Origin: an uncultured Eubacteriales bacterium
GTDB taxonomy: Bacteria; Bacillota; Clostridia; Oscillospirales; Acutalibacteraceae
Assembly: GCA_934486895.1 (NCBI GenBank)
Contig: CAKSQZ010000002.1
Span: 1 to 64,000, forward strand
Direction of reading: 5' to 3'
Length of the DNA stretch: 64,000 nucleotides
Part shown: one piece after another, positions 16,640-26,390 of the stretch
Layout of the letters: each line of letters opens with the position of its first letter
Position numbering within the stretch: the stretch's first letter is position 1
The notes under the pieces: model-generated
Told to the model about the DNA's origin: nothing
What the model saw: only the letters and a program-made list of their open reading frames with translations
Database searches by the model: none
Program-made: the position numbers and the translations under genes

Positions 16640-19600
16640 TCACTCCCCTTTCTCGAGTTCTGAAAGAATTTCGCTGTTTTTTTTGCGTCTGACGGTTTTA
16701 AGCGCTTCATCGGGCTGTCTGCCGCATACTGAACGATAATCGCAATAATCGCAAACCGTTTTTCGGTTTTTATCGAGGCAGACAGGATCAGCTATAAAGT
16801 CGCTGAAAAACAGACCGTTGCCCATGTTTTTAATAATTTCGTCTATCTTGCCGGCAATCAGTTCAAACTGGTGCTCGTTAAATGATTTTTCCGGATCGGG
16901 CACGCCTTTTTTGTACTTTATTGGGGCAAACCGCTTATCCTCTGTTTCGTCAAGCGCGTCGATTACCTCCTCATTGTCCGCAGTCATTCCCACGCATCTG
17001 AGCTTATCATCAAGCTGTTTTTGCGTTTTTGAATCGGAATTTTTTTCGGCAGACACATATTCCGACTTTGCCGGCAAATAGTAAACACCGGCGGGAAAAG
17101 CAGATTTGCCGCTTGTTCTCATATACCGAATAAGCGCCGACATATACAAAAGCATTTGAATATTGCAGCCGTTCACAACATCGGAAAGCTCAAGCGTTTT
17201 TGTACCTGTTTTATAGTCGATTATGCGGACAAAATCACCTTTTTCGCTTTTGAAAACATCTGCACGGTCGATAACGCCGACAACAACTATTCGTCTGCCG
17301 TTGCCGATATCGGCTTCTATCGCAGGTACGTGATCCTCTTTATCTCCTATATCGCCTATCGCAAGCTCGGTTTGCATAACCTTAAATTTTGTGTTTGAAA
17401 GCTCTGTGAAAATACGCCGTACAAGAAGCGCCAGCATCTTTTCGAGCTTGTTTTGAGAGTAGATCTCGGTTTTGGTAAATTGTCTGCCCTTTGAATACCC
17501 TTCAACACATTCATTTACAAGCTCATGTATCTCTGCAATAAGCCGATCTTCACTGAGTTCGAGAGCGGATTTCGGATCATCGGCATATTTTATAACTGTC
17601 TTTTCAAGGACATAATGAACGATTGTGCCACGTTCCATAACATCTATTTCCGCTTTTTTTAGCGGTTTTAATTTTAAAACATACTGGCACAAATATCTGA
17701 AACGACACTGATGATAAACATCGATTTTGGAAGCGGAAAGCATAATCTTGTCGCCGAAACAGCGTTCCGCTGTCGATCGAGAAAGTCGGCAATCATTTTC
17801 CTGCGGTTTTATGAATTTGGATATTAAGCCTCCGTTATTCACAAACTGCATGACTGCTGAGTAATCCGAACTGTCGGTTCGGTAAAGACTGCGCCTTGCA
17901 TCACATTCGTTTTCGATTTGATTTTTCGAACTGACAAAGCATTTTTCGCCGAAAAATGTTATAAGCATTTTAACAATCTCCGAACTTTCAAGCGCCTGAC
18001 CGCCGAGATCGTTTTCACTGTAGCTCACGTAAAGCTTGTCGCAGGCGCTGCAAAGCAATGTGTAGACCAAATATCTTTCATCAACGCTTTCGGAAATTCC
18101 GTCGCCCGATATACCGCAGCCAATGCTCTCAAGCGCATCAAGATCAGGCTTTGTAAAAAACGGATTTTGCCCCGGTGCTTTCGGAAAAACGCCGAAATTC
18201 GTACCCATGATAAAAGTTATTTTCGGAGATTTCGGGCGGATCCTGTCTGCCGAACCGATTATAACTTCATCAAGCTTTTGCGGAATACTTCCGAAATCGC
18301 AGGCCGAAGCAGCTGTGTCGAACAGGCTTTCAAATTCCGCATTGTTCACTTTTGCGTCGCCTACCGACATATATATCTGATCCAAAACGCCGATGAACAT
18401 ATCATAGCATCTGCGTTCATCTGCAGCAAGCTCAATATTGCCGTTTTGCTCCATTGCAGCCGACAGCTTATAAAGATTTTTTCCGATGTTCATTTTCTCG
18501 GCAAAATCAAATAACGCGGCGCATTTTTCACCTGCTGTTTCGGAATCGGAAAGCACTTTTGAAAAAGCGTATAGCGGAATGGAAATCGCCTTTCTTGTCT
18601 CGTTTACAGCTCTGAGTTTTGCAGTCGATCTGTCGTCAAAAGCAAAGGCGCCCTCCGGATTTCCCGACCAATCGTGCGACCAGCCTTTGTCGATCTGCCA
18701 TATATCGGTGTAGTTTTCGAGATCACTTATTTTATCATATTCGAGCCCGCACAGGCCTGTTTTAAGAAGACCGATTATATCATCTGTTGAAAGACTGTTC
18801 GCCGCTTTGAGCGCATAGCGCGCAAATCTGAATACTCCGGACAACACTACCGTACGGCGTTTATCCGCATAATATGTAATATTTCTTCGCTCGAACGCTG
18901 CTTCAAGCGCAGGCAGATAATCGTCGATACTGCGTGCTACAACGGCAAAATCACGAAAACGATAGCCTTGAGTCCTGATAAGACGATGAATTTCCTTGGC
19001 AACAAGATCCGCTTCATCATAAATATCGCGCGCCGGAATAATGCGGATATTTTCACATTCATCATCGTATACGCATTTATCATCTGTATAAAGATTTTTT
19101 TCGATAAATTCGATTTCGGGCGAAAACGGCCGTTTGGGTTCGCCGAGCCGCACAATCGGCGATATTGATTTTGAATACGATCTTGCAATGGATTTAAACT
19201 GTGTTATAAGCGATTTGATATTTGTAAAAGGCGAACAAACATCGTTTCGTTCTTCGTCACAGCAAAACGCGAAATAAACATCATCTGCCGATGCGATTAT
19301 CTTTTCAACAAGCTTCATTTGCTGGCTTGTAAACCCCTTGAATGAATCGAAAAAGACGGTTTTTCCGCTGAAATACGGATATTCATCCAGTGCAGATATT
19401 GCTCTTGTAAGCCTGTCGCTCGGATCAAAATATTCTCCGCCGAGCATCGATTCATACTGCGCAAAGATAAGTCCGATATCGTGAAGCTTTGCCGAAAGAA
19501 TGTGCTCAAATTTATCGGACGCAGAATACAATTCCTCCGAGCTTCTGCCGAAAGTTTTTATCTGTTCATAGAGATCGATAAGCAATTTGGCAAACCCGAA

Positions 19601-19939
19601 ATCATCGGCTCTGCCGGAAAATATCTCGAGCTTGTCCTTGCACTCTCTGAGCGCGGCAGACATCATAACGCACCTGCCGGTGTCGCTGATACGCTGCTTT
19701 TTCTCATATTTATACAATGTATCGAGCCTATTGCAAAATCGCTCAAAGCTGAGAGGTTCAACTGCGTATTGTCCGCTGTCGCCGAGAATATCGAGCAGAT
19801 CCTTTTCTGTTTCAAGCGACGACTGCTCGGGCACAAACAGCACCATATTGTTGTTCCCGCTGTCATACAGACGCTTTACAGTGTCGTAAATATATTTTGT
19901 TTTTCCGCTTCCGGCACAGCCGGTGATAAAAGTCAGCAT
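16640..19939 (-). CDS. addB: AddB subunit of the AddAB helicase-nuclease
   Basis: Chi-recognition and nuclease partner of AddA, 1099 residues. An N-terminal P-loop (GCAGSGKTKYIYD, about 8-20) begins an inactive-helicase fold. The C-terminal nuclease domain holds RIIDYKTGTKTLEL. Cysteines of a predicted 4Fe-4S staple are split between QCRFRYLC (about 760) and CDYCDYRSVCG near the C-terminus, as in characterised AddB. The start follows GGGAGG. addB-addA order with a stop/start separation of four bases marks an operon. A divergent small gene begins about 100 bp upstream. Confidence 0.95.
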   Translation of the reverse strand: MLTFITGCAGSGKTKYIYDTVKRLYDSGNNNMVLFVPEQSSLETEKDLLDILGDSGQYAVEPLSFERFCNRLDTLYKYEKKQRISDTGRCVMMSAALRECKDKLEIFSGRADDFGFAKLLIDLYEQIKTFGRSSEELYSASDKFEHILSAKLHDIGLIFAQYESMLGGEYFDPSDRLTRAISALDEYPYFSGKTVFFDSFKGFTSQQMKLVEKIIASADDVYFAFCCDEERNDVCSPFTNIKSLITQFKSIARSYSKSISPIVRLGEPKRPFSPEIEFIEKNLYTDDKCVYDDECENIRIIPARDIYDEADLVAKEIHRLIRTQGYRFRDFAVVARSIDDYLPALEAAFERRNITYYADKRRTVVLSGVFRFARYALKAANSLSTDDIIGLLKTGLCGLEYDKISDLENYTDIWQIDKGWSHDWSGNPEGAFAFDDRSTAKLRAVNETRKAISIPLYAFSKVLSDSETAGEKCAALFDFAEKMNIGKNLYKLSAAMEQNGNIELAADERRCYDMFIGVLDQIYMSVGDAKVNNAEFESLFDTAASACDFGSIPQKLDEVIIGSADRIRPKSPKITFIMGTNFGVFPKAPGQNPFFTKPDLDALESIGCGISGDGISESVDERYLVYTLLCSACDKLYVSYSENDLGGQALESSEIVKMLITFFGEKCFVSSKNQIENECDARRSLYRTDSSDYSAVMQFVNNGGLISKFIKPQENDCRLSRSTAERCFGDKIMLSASKIDVYHQCRFRYLCQYVLKLKPLKKAEIDVMERGTIVHYVLEKTVIKYADDPKSALELSEDRLIAEIHELVNECVEGYSKGRQFTKTEIYSQNKLEKMLALLVRRIFTELSNTKFKVMQTELAIGDIGDKEDHVPAIEADIGNGRRIVVVGVIDRADVFKSEKGDFVRIIDYKTGTKTLELSDVVNGCNIQMLLYMSALIRYMRTSGKSAFPAGVYYLPAKSEYVSAEKNSDSKTQKQLDDKLRCVGMTADNEEVIDALDETEDKRFAPIKYKKGVPDPEKSFNEHQFELIAGKIDEIIKNMGNGLFFSDFIADPVCLDKNRKTVCDYCDYRSVCGRQPDEALKTVRRKKNSEILSELEKGE

Positions 19940-20041
19940 TTATGCCTCCCGATCGTGTATATTTTGAGAATGTTTGAAAAAAATATGATTGTCGCTTATG
20001 TGATAGTACGTCATGAATTTTTCAAAGGAGATATCCAAGTT

Positions 20042-20173
20042 ATGTCTAACCAGAATCAAAATCGCAATCAGAACCAGAACCAGCAGAACAACCAGAACAA
20101 AAACCAGCAGCAGAACAGCCAGAACCAGAGCCGGAATCAGCAGAAGAACCAGCAGAACGAGCAGCAGAGATAA
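20042..20173 (+). CDS. Asn/Gln-rich 43-residue protein, function unknown
   Basis: Small protein in which 31 of 43 residues are Asn or Gln, with a few Ser, Arg and Lys and no hydrophobic core. The start ATG follows AAAGGAG at usable spacing. The gene stands alone on the plus strand between divergent addB and convergent sbcC. Gamma-type small acid-soluble spore proteins are also very rich in Asn/Gln, but their Ala/Phe/Glu repeat motifs are absent, so this assignment is only a guess. A 7-bp hairpin follows the stop. Codons are a simple mix of AAC/AAT and CAG/CAA, so origin by short-unit expansion is possible. I found no clear promoter. Confidence 0.65.
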   Translation: MSNQNQNRNQNQNQQNNQNKNQQQNSQNQSRNQQKNQQNEQQR

Positions 20174-20181
20174 CTTTGCTT

Positions 20182-20200
20182 GGCGGTCGAAATTCGGCCG
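20182..20200 (+). other. Hairpin between two convergent genes
   Basis: GCGGTCG and CGGCCGC form a stem (one T-G wobble) around AAATT, between the Asn/Gln-rich gene and the sbcC stop. There is no clear T run on either side, so it may be only a weak or bidirectional terminator. Confidence 0.45.
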
Positions 20201-22957
20201 CTAATTACATATAACCCGAACCTTGCTTCCTGTTTTACTCTTTTCGACAGCGATTTTGCGGTCGATTCGCTCTTTAAGTTCGGAAACATGAGAGATTATC
20301 CCGATGAGCCTGCCGTTTGAAAGGCCTGCAAACGCATTCATGGCAAGCGAGAGAGTCGTTTCGTCAAGCGAGCCGAAGCCTTCATCTATAAACAAGCAAT
20401 CGAGATGAATTCCGCCTGCTGCAGATTGAATTTCATCGGAAAGTCCGAGAGCGAGCGACAAAGACGCCATAAAGCTTTCGCCGCCCGACAACGATTTAAC
20501 CTTACGGCGGCAACCAGTGAAATGGTCGATAACATCTATCTCAAGTCCTGTTTGTGCGTTTAGCTTATCGGTATCGGTGCATCTTATCATCTCATAACGC
20601 CCAGAGCTCATCTTCATCAGCCTGAGGTTTGCTTTGCGAAGAATTTTGTCGAGATATGACGCCTGAACAAAAGCTTCAAGCGAAAGCTTCATTTTTCCGC
20701 TGACAGTGCCCGACGCCGTGTTGTAAAGCCTTTCCATGCAAATCATCTCATCTTTAATCGATTTAAGCTCTCCGATCATTTTCTCGATATTTGAAAGCGC
20801 TTTTTCATTGGCTTTTATTCTGCTGAATATGCTGTCGCGAGCGCTTCGGGAGTTTTCGATTTCGGATGTTATATCCGCAAGAGTCTTTTCAAGTTCTTCG
20901 ATATTCTCGGTCTGTTTTTTTGTTTTAAGTCCGGCAAGCTCGCCTTTTAACCTTGTTGCTTTTTCCGTTGAGTCGGAATATGTCTTTTCGGCGGCGGTCA
21001 ATGTCTTTTCGGCAGAATCTATCTCGTTTTGAATGGCGGTCACAGCGTTTACTGCCTCGGTTTTATTGGAAAATTCAAGCCGAGATCTCAGTGCTTCTAA
21101 TTGCACCGTTTTTTCTCTGACAGACGATTTTGCCGAGATGAGCTGTTGCTCGCAGGATTTGATCTCAGTTTCGGCAGTGCTTAAAGAGGCGTTTAATTTT
21201 TCGATTTCCTTGTCCGCTTTTTCGATCTTTTCGATCTTTTCATCAAGCAATTTGATGTTTTCTTCGATTTGGATGGTTGCCTGCGAGACGGATGATGTTT
21301 CGCTTTCGATCAATTTCGGCAGTTTTTTCTGCTCAAAGCCATCAAAAACTTCTTTAGCCTGCTCGGTTATTCTGCTGCCGAGAGAGCTTGCTCTTTGCTT
21401 TAACTCTCCTGCAAGCTCGCTTGCTTTTTCGCGCTGTTTTTCGGTGGTTTCACACTCAATTTTGAGTTTTTCTATTTGCTTTTTATCAGGTGCTTCGGCA
21501 CTGAGCTTTGCAGGGGACGGATGATTGATCGACCCGCACACGGGGCACGGAGCATTATCAGAAAGCGTTGCGGCAAGAATACCCGCCTGTTCATCGAGAT
21601 ATGCTTTGCTTTGGTTATCATACTCGAGCCTTGCGTTCTTATAGGCGTTCGACACAGTCTCATAATCTTTTGCGGCATTTATCGCTTCGTTTTTAACAGT
21701 GCTGTACTCGGAAAGCAAACCGTTGAGCGACTTTAAAATATCGCCTTTGCGGGTCAACTTCTCGTTTTCATGCGAAAATCTTATTCTCTCTGTTCTGACT
21801 GATGCTTCACTGCTTTTAAGCACTTTTTGTTCATCGAGCTCCGCTTTTATCTTTTCGGCCGCCTGTTCTTTTTCTTTTATGTTCCGGGATAACTGAGCGG
21901 ATTTATTCTGAAGTTCGTCGATAGCAGTCGTCAGCGCCTGCTCCTCGTCATACTCATGCATGGCGGCGTTTATTTTGCTGACTCGCTCAGCCTGCGGTTT
22001 TAACGAATCGCACTTTTGTCGAGCGGTTTCAAGCTCCGATGCGGCTGCTTTACATTCCTCAAGCGATAAAACAAGGGCTTTTTCCGTGCTGCCTATGCGT
22101 TCAATCTCTTTGTTCAATGCCCGAGCTGCGCCGAGTCTGGAATTGAGCTTTGCTGCTGCAGCGTCATTCGCCTCAATCTCGCTGTCGAGCAATGTCTGCT
22201 TTGTTTTATCCTCCGAGATAACAGCGCCTATAAGTTCTGTGACATTTTCGTATTTTGCGTATCCGTTTTGTTTGATATTTTCGAGAGCCGTAAACTTATC
22301 GCTGCTCTCCTCGCAAACAATCGAATTTATATTATCGTCGATTCTTGACGACGCCTTTTGAAACTCAGTCTTAACACTGAAATACTTGTCCTTTATTTCA
22401 AATTGCAGGCGATCGTAGTTCTGCGTCCCGAAAACCTTGCGAAAAAGCGGCATACGCTCCTTTGTGTCTGCAAACAAAAGCTTTTGAAAATCGCCCTGCG
22501 CGATCATTGCGATCTTATTAAACCGATCTCGCTCAACTCCGATCAGTTCAATAACGCAAGCATTGACCTGCGACCAACCGCTGATAATGCTGCCGTCGGG
22601 CATTTTAAGCTCTGCTGACTTATTTTCTTTTGTTGTTCCGCTACCGCTCTTTTTAAGCCTTGTATAATCGGGATTTCTTGTTATCTCGTATTCTTTTTTG
22701 TTATATTCAAACAAGAGAGTCACAAATGTGGGAGTCTCGGGCTTTGCATAGTCACTTCTGAGCATATCGTTACGGCGGTTGTTTCCGCTCGGCTCCCCGT
22801 AAAGTGCAAACGATATTGCATCGAATATAGTTGTTTTTCCCGCTCCCGTATCGCCTGTTATGAGGTAAACTCCGTTTTTGCCAAGCGCTCTCATGTCAAT
22901 CTCTGTTTTATCCGCAAACGGTCCGAATGCGGACATAACTATTTTAATCGGTATCAT
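20201..22957 (-). CDS. sbcC: SbcC nuclease ATPase subunit
   Basis: SMC-like ATPase of the SbcCD (bacterial Rad50-Mre11) nuclease that opens hairpins and processes DNA ends. 918 residues. N-terminal half-ATPase has GDTGAGKTTIFDAIS (Walker A, about 35). Two long coiled-coil arms flank the zinc hook CPVCG at about residue 480. The C-terminal half-ATPase has signature KSLSGGESFMASLSLA and Walker B CLFIDEGFGSLDE. Shorter than E. coli SbcC (about 1050) through shorter arms. It lies three bases after sbcD, so the pair is co-expressed. Confidence 0.95.
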   Translation of the reverse strand: MIPIKIVMSAFGPFADKTEIDMRALGKNGVYLITGDTGAGKTTIFDAISFALYGEPSGNNRRNDMLRSDYAKPETPTFVTLLFEYNKKEYEITRNPDYTRLKKSGSGTTKENKSAELKMPDGSIISGWSQVNACVIELIGVERDRFNKIAMIAQGDFQKLLFADTKERMPLFRKVFGTQNYDRLQFEIKDKYFSVKTEFQKASSRIDDNINSIVCEESSDKFTALENIKQNGYAKYENVTELIGAVISEDKTKQTLLDSEIEANDAAAAKLNSRLGAARALNKEIERIGSTEKALVLSLEECKAAASELETARQKCDSLKPQAERVSKINAAMHEYDEEQALTTAIDELQNKSAQLSRNIKEKEQAAEKIKAELDEQKVLKSSEASVRTERIRFSHENEKLTRKGDILKSLNGLLSEYSTVKNEAINAAKDYETVSNAYKNARLEYDNQSKAYLDEQAGILAATLSDNAPCPVCGSINHPSPAKLSAEAPDKKQIEKLKIECETTEKQREKASELAGELKQRASSLGSRITEQAKEVFDGFEQKKLPKLIESETSSVSQATIQIEENIKLLDEKIEKIEKADKEIEKLNASLSTAETEIKSCEQQLISAKSSVREKTVQLEALRSRLEFSNKTEAVNAVTAIQNEIDSAEKTLTAAEKTYSDSTEKATRLKGELAGLKTKKQTENIEELEKTLADITSEIENSRSARDSIFSRIKANEKALSNIEKMIGELKSIKDEMICMERLYNTASGTVSGKMKLSLEAFVQASYLDKILRKANLRLMKMSSGRYEMIRCTDTDKLNAQTGLEIDVIDHFTGCRRKVKSLSGGESFMASLSLALGLSDEIQSAAGGIHLDCLFIDEGFGSLDETTLSLAMNAFAGLSNGRLIGIISHVSELKERIDRKIAVEKSKTGSKVRVICN

Positions 22958-22960
22958 TGT

Positions 22961-24091
22961 TTACCCCCAAACATCTTCAATAAGTTTTTCGGCAACCGAT
23001 CGCTGGCTCTCTGTGAGCTCGGTGCCGTATTGCATTTTATACAGCTTTGAAAGCATATCGATAGGGCTGACCGTCTGAGATTCCCCCTCAATGTTTTCAA
23101 TGTCATATGCAGTTTTGGTGCGGGTGTTTTCATATTCAAGCGTCAGAATATTAGGATAAACCGTGCGAAGTTTTGCGAGCGCATCCATTACATCGTCTTC
23201 ATCGGTGAGAGTCGCTTTGATGTAATCATCGGTATTTGTGCCGCTGTAATTCTCAAAAGTGACCAGTTCGTCATAAGTCCCCTTAATGCACCGCATATCC
23301 CTGTAAGCATTGAGCGGGATCTGATCTATCGTTATTTCGCCTTTTTTCGGCAGGTCGACTATTGTGACGCTTTTATTATGCATAGATTCCGAAAACGAAT
23401 ATTTAAGCGGTGTTCCGCTGTATCTCACATTATCAAAGCCGACTTTTTGTGCACGGTGAATATGTCCGAGCGCAGTATAGTCAAACCGGCTGAAAACATC
23501 GGATGAAATATTATCAAGTCCGCCGACTGACATTTCCTCCGAACCGTCTTCGCACGCGCCTGTTATAAACTGATGAGCAAGAATGATATTGCGTTTTGAA
23601 TAATCGATATCGGCGTTGTCAAGCACAAACGAAACAGCGTCCTCACAGGTATCGATTGCCGTATCTGCATTATATTGCCGAACGGATGAAGGCTTTATAA
23701 ACGGAAGAAGATAAATATTGATTTTTCCGTTTTCATCGGAAAGCTCGATTTTTTCAAGTTCGCCCTTAAAGCTACCGCAAATAAACACATTTTCCTTTTT
23801 CAAAAGTTCCGACATAAAATCGAGTCTCTGCGCCGAATCATGATTTCCGCTGATTATAAACACTTTGATGTTCGACTTTGAAAGCGCGGTTACAAATTTA
23901 TCAAACGCTGTGACAGCTTCGGCAGGCGGGATCGATTTATCGTAAACATCGCCGGATATCAGCACAGCGTCTACATTCTGCGATTTGGCTATATCGATTA
24001 TTTCATTGAGAATATAAATCTGATCCTCAACAAGAGATGTTTCGTAAATTCGCTTTCCGAGATGCAGATCGGATGTATGTAAAAATCTCAT
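22961..24091 (-). CDS. sbcD: SbcD nuclease subunit (Mre11-like)
   Basis: Manganese-dependent calcineurin-like phosphoesterase subunit of SbcCD. About 376 residues from ATG 24091 (MRFLHTSDLHLGK), which follows AAGGGAAG; a longer in-frame extension lacks any ribosome-binding site. Metal-site motifs appear in order: HTSDLHLGK, ISGDVYD, ISGNHDS, ILAHQFITG and LGHIHRAQ. The C-terminal part contacts SbcC. About 100 bp upstream lie two inverted repeats separating it from the racemase gene. Confidence 0.96.
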   Translation of the reverse strand: MRFLHTSDLHLGKRIYETSLVEDQIYILNEIIDIAKSQNVDAVLISGDVYDKSIPPAEAVTAFDKFVTALSKSNIKVFIISGNHDSAQRLDFMSELLKKENVFICGSFKGELEKIELSDENGKINIYLLPFIKPSSVRQYNADTAIDTCEDAVSFVLDNADIDYSKRNIILAHQFITGACEDGSEEMSVGGLDNISSDVFSRFDYTALGHIHRAQKVGFDNVRYSGTPLKYSFSESMHNKSVTIVDLPKKGEITIDQIPLNAYRDMRCIKGTYDELVTFENYSGTNTDDYIKATLTDEDDVMDALAKLRTVYPNILTLEYENTRTKTAYDIENIEGESQTVSPIDMLSKLYKMQYGTELTESQRSVAEKLIEDVWG

Positions 24092-24123
24092 ATTATCACT
24101 TCCCTTTTTAATATAGAAAATGC

Positions 24124-24183
24124 GGTGTACCAAAAACAGTACACTCAATATAGCGCAAGATGACAAAGCGAACGCTTTGTCAC
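24124..24183. other. Two inverted repeats between sbcD and the racemase-like gene
   Basis: GTGTAC-N8-GTACAC (24124-24143) and TGACAAAGCG-AA-CGCTTTGTCA (about 24161-24182) lie in the gap. The second follows the racemase stop but has only a mixed pyrimidine tail, so termination is uncertain. The first could be an operator for sbcDC. Confidence 0.4.
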
Positions 24184-24189
24184 CCTTCT

Positions 24190-25275
24190 TTATTCGGTTA
24201 TTCTTTGGATTGATGAATCGACCATGAGGACATTAACATCAGCCGATACAATATCGCCCTCGTGAACATCACGGTCGGTTATATCGACAAGCGTATACTG
24301 ATTGCCGATTCTGCCGACAACATTAAGCGCTTTGCCGTTATGATACATTTTCATCGTTTTTTTATAGTCCCGCAGTTCATGATAGATGTTTCTTATAAGA
24401 TCGATAAATCTCATATTATCGTTACGGCGCGTCATACCATAACCGTCGCAAAAGCCGATCGCAACAACGGCACACTTTGTGTCCTTTTTCACTTTAGAGA
24501 TCATTGCATAGCCGCTTGTGTCGCCTTTTTTCAGAGTTTTAATATCAACAACACGCGCTTTGATCACGCCGACTTTCTTAAGTTCAAGCGGCGTTTTTGC
24601 CATGAGTCTGCCCACGAGTGCAGAGCCTATGCGAACAGCATCCAGTCGTGTTTCGGGAAAGCGAATAGCGGCGCAGGAATTTGCGATATGCCGCGTTCCT
24701 ACATCAATTCCCTTTTCGATGAGACTATCGATCGCAAAAAGAAACTTCTGAAGCTGAATTTTAGTTTTATCGAATTTTCCTTCAAACGAAACGGCAAAAT
24801 GAGAAAAAATTCCTGTGTATTCAATTCCGTCCACGCTGTATATCTCCGCTAAAGCGTCGATATCATCATATCTCACGCCGAATCTGCCCATGCCCGTGTC
24901 CACCTTGACATGAGCTTTTATGTTGCGGTATTCATTGCAGTTTTCAACATAGAATCGAGCTTTTTCGGCAGAAGTGACGGTTAATATTACATCGTTTGAA
25001 AGCATTTGTTCAAGTGTTGTGCTGTCGCTCACAGGCGACATGAGCAAAATTTCGACATCATGATAACCGAGCTGCCTGATCGTGAGCGCTTCATGCGGCT
25101 CAGCAACAGCAAAAAAACGCACTCCGCTCTCATACCAAGCTAGCACGGCATTTTCAATAGTCATACCGTAGCCGTTACACTTTACAACGGCGATCACATC
25201 TGTTTTTACATAGTCCTTTACCGTTTGCGCGTTATATTTAAGGTCGGCAATAGACACTGTCATACAGGTCTGCAA
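24190..25275 (-). CDS. Divergent alanine-racemase-like PLP enzyme
   Basis: Fold-type III PLP racemase, 361 residues. The PLP-Lys region reads VVKCNGYG, where Alr has VVKADAYGHG. VKVDTGMGRFG is conserved. The catalytic Tyr is kept in KGDTSGYA, aligning without gaps to KGDCVSYG of the second Alr in this window. Alr's CMDQ element is replaced by GNQY in VGRIGNQY, and GYADGYP is GFCDGYG, so substrate choice may differ from alanine. The start is TTG 25275, ten bases after AGGA; an ATG four codons later is less well placed. It lies 17 nt after the FemX-like gene, suggesting a peptidoglycan-related operon. Confidence 0.8.
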   Translation of the reverse strand: MQTCMTVSIADLKYNAQTVKDYVKTDVIAVVKCNGYGMTIENAVLAWYESGVRFFAVAEPHEALTIRQLGYHDVEILLMSPVSDSTTLEQMLSNDVILTVTSAEKARFYVENCNEYRNIKAHVKVDTGMGRFGVRYDDIDALAEIYSVDGIEYTGIFSHFAVSFEGKFDKTKIQLQKFLFAIDSLIEKGIDVGTRHIANSCAAIRFPETRLDAVRIGSALVGRLMAKTPLELKKVGVIKARVVDIKTLKKGDTSGYAMISKVKKDTKCAVVAIGFCDGYGMTRRNDNMRFIDLIRNIYHELRDYKKTMKMYHNGKALNVVGRIGNQYTLVDITDRDVHEGDIVSADVNVLMVDSSIQRITE

Positions 25276-25292
25276 CGATCATCATTCCTTTT

Positions 25293-26309
25293 TTATAAAA
25301 TCTTAGCCGCAATATCAGCTGCTTTTTTGACAAGCGGTTTGAATACCATTTCACATTCTCCGACAAACTGAACAAGCTCACCTGAAAAACCGCTTTTGAA
25401 TCTGTAAAGTCCGTAAAGCGGATTTTCGGGGCTCATATCTCCGGAAACGCCTCTGAAATCATATATTCTGCACTGCTTTTCAAGTGCCCATTTGATCATA
25501 GCTTCCTGTAAAAGATAGTTCGGCATAACATTGCGGTGCTCGTTTGACGACGCACCATAGAGATACCACACCTTATCCCCGTAGTAAATAGCAATAGTCG
25601 CGGCGATCATCTTACCGTCAAGCTCGGCACAGTAAAGGCGCAGATGCTCGTCTGCCATAACATCATACATAAGCTCAAAATACTCGAGCGGGCGGATTGA
25701 AAAGCGGTCTCTTGTTCCCGTGACTTTCATTATTTCATGAAATGCCGGAAGATCCGATTTATCGCCGCGGCGAACAGTCACGCCTTTTCTGCCCGCAAGG
25801 CGGATATTATACCTTGTTTTTGAATGAAAAGCCTCGAAAAGCTCATCATAGGTTTTATTTTGAATATCAAGTCTGAACACGAAATTAGGCTGGATACCCT
25901 CGAAGTTTTTACCCGAAGGTATTATATGCAGACCGAGCTTCTCGGCATTTTGCTTAAAAGATTCGTCCGACATCAAAAATGAAGGATCGCATTTGAAAAC
26001 ATAGCCTTTTCTCTGTTTTGCGACCTGCTTTACAGCGTCTATCATGTCTTTAAGAGCATCATAATCAGACGGGTCGCAGACGGGACCGCGCGGAGCATAC
26101 AGAAATGTATACGGCAGCTTCGGAACTTTTTTGATAAGCAAAAGCATCGTGCCTCTGACTTTACCGTTTTCATCACGACTTAAGATATACTCATTGTCCC
26201 ATGTGTTTTTGATCTCACTCCAGAAAGGTGCTTGAAGGAAGTTGCCGTTCGGATGTGATGCGGCAAATGCATCGAACTCCACAGAGTTTTTATCAACAAA
26301 TTCAAACAT
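25293..26309 (-). CDS. FemX/FemAB-like aminoacyltransferase
   Basis: Predicted tRNA-dependent enzyme adding an amino acid to the peptidoglycan stem or interpeptide bridge. About 338 residues with the paired GNAT-like fold of FemABX. Typical segments are NFLQAPFWSEIK at about 20, FLYAPRGPVCD at about 80, KTRYNIRLAGRKGV at about 165, and a C-terminal YDFRGV...PLYGLYRFKSGF. ATG 26309 follows GAAGAGGT; a further 13-codon extension has no ribosome-binding site. It heads a run with the racemase-like gene. Its substrate amino acid cannot be read from sequence. Confidence 0.88.
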   Translation of the reverse strand: MFEFVDKNSVEFDAFAASHPNGNFLQAPFWSEIKNTWDNEYILSRDENGKVRGTMLLLIKKVPKLPYTFLYAPRGPVCDPSDYDALKDMIDAVKQVAKQRKGYVFKCDPSFLMSDESFKQNAEKLGLHIIPSGKNFEGIQPNFVFRLDIQNKTYDELFEAFHSKTRYNIRLAGRKGVTVRRGDKSDLPAFHEIMKVTGTRDRFSIRPLEYFELMYDVMADEHLRLYCAELDGKMIAATIAIYYGDKVWYLYGASSNEHRNVMPNYLLQEAMIKWALEKQCRIYDFRGVSGDMSPENPLYGLYRFKSGFSGELVQFVGECEMVFKPLVKKAADIAAKIL

Positions 26310-26390
26310 AAAATCTCTTACCTCTTCATTATTGAATATTTTAAACATATTATTTATAAAGCCGTGCTTTTTTGGAAGGAGCGGACATTA

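Noticed and set aside
20042..20173. Calling the Asn/Gln-rich gene a gamma-type small acid-soluble spore protein
   Set aside because: Composition is similar, but none of the characteristic repeat residues (Ala, Phe, Glu, Thr in order) can be seen.
20182..20200. Strong terminator between the Asn/Gln-rich gene and sbcC
   Set aside because: The stem is real but neither side has a T run, so it is listed only as a hairpin.
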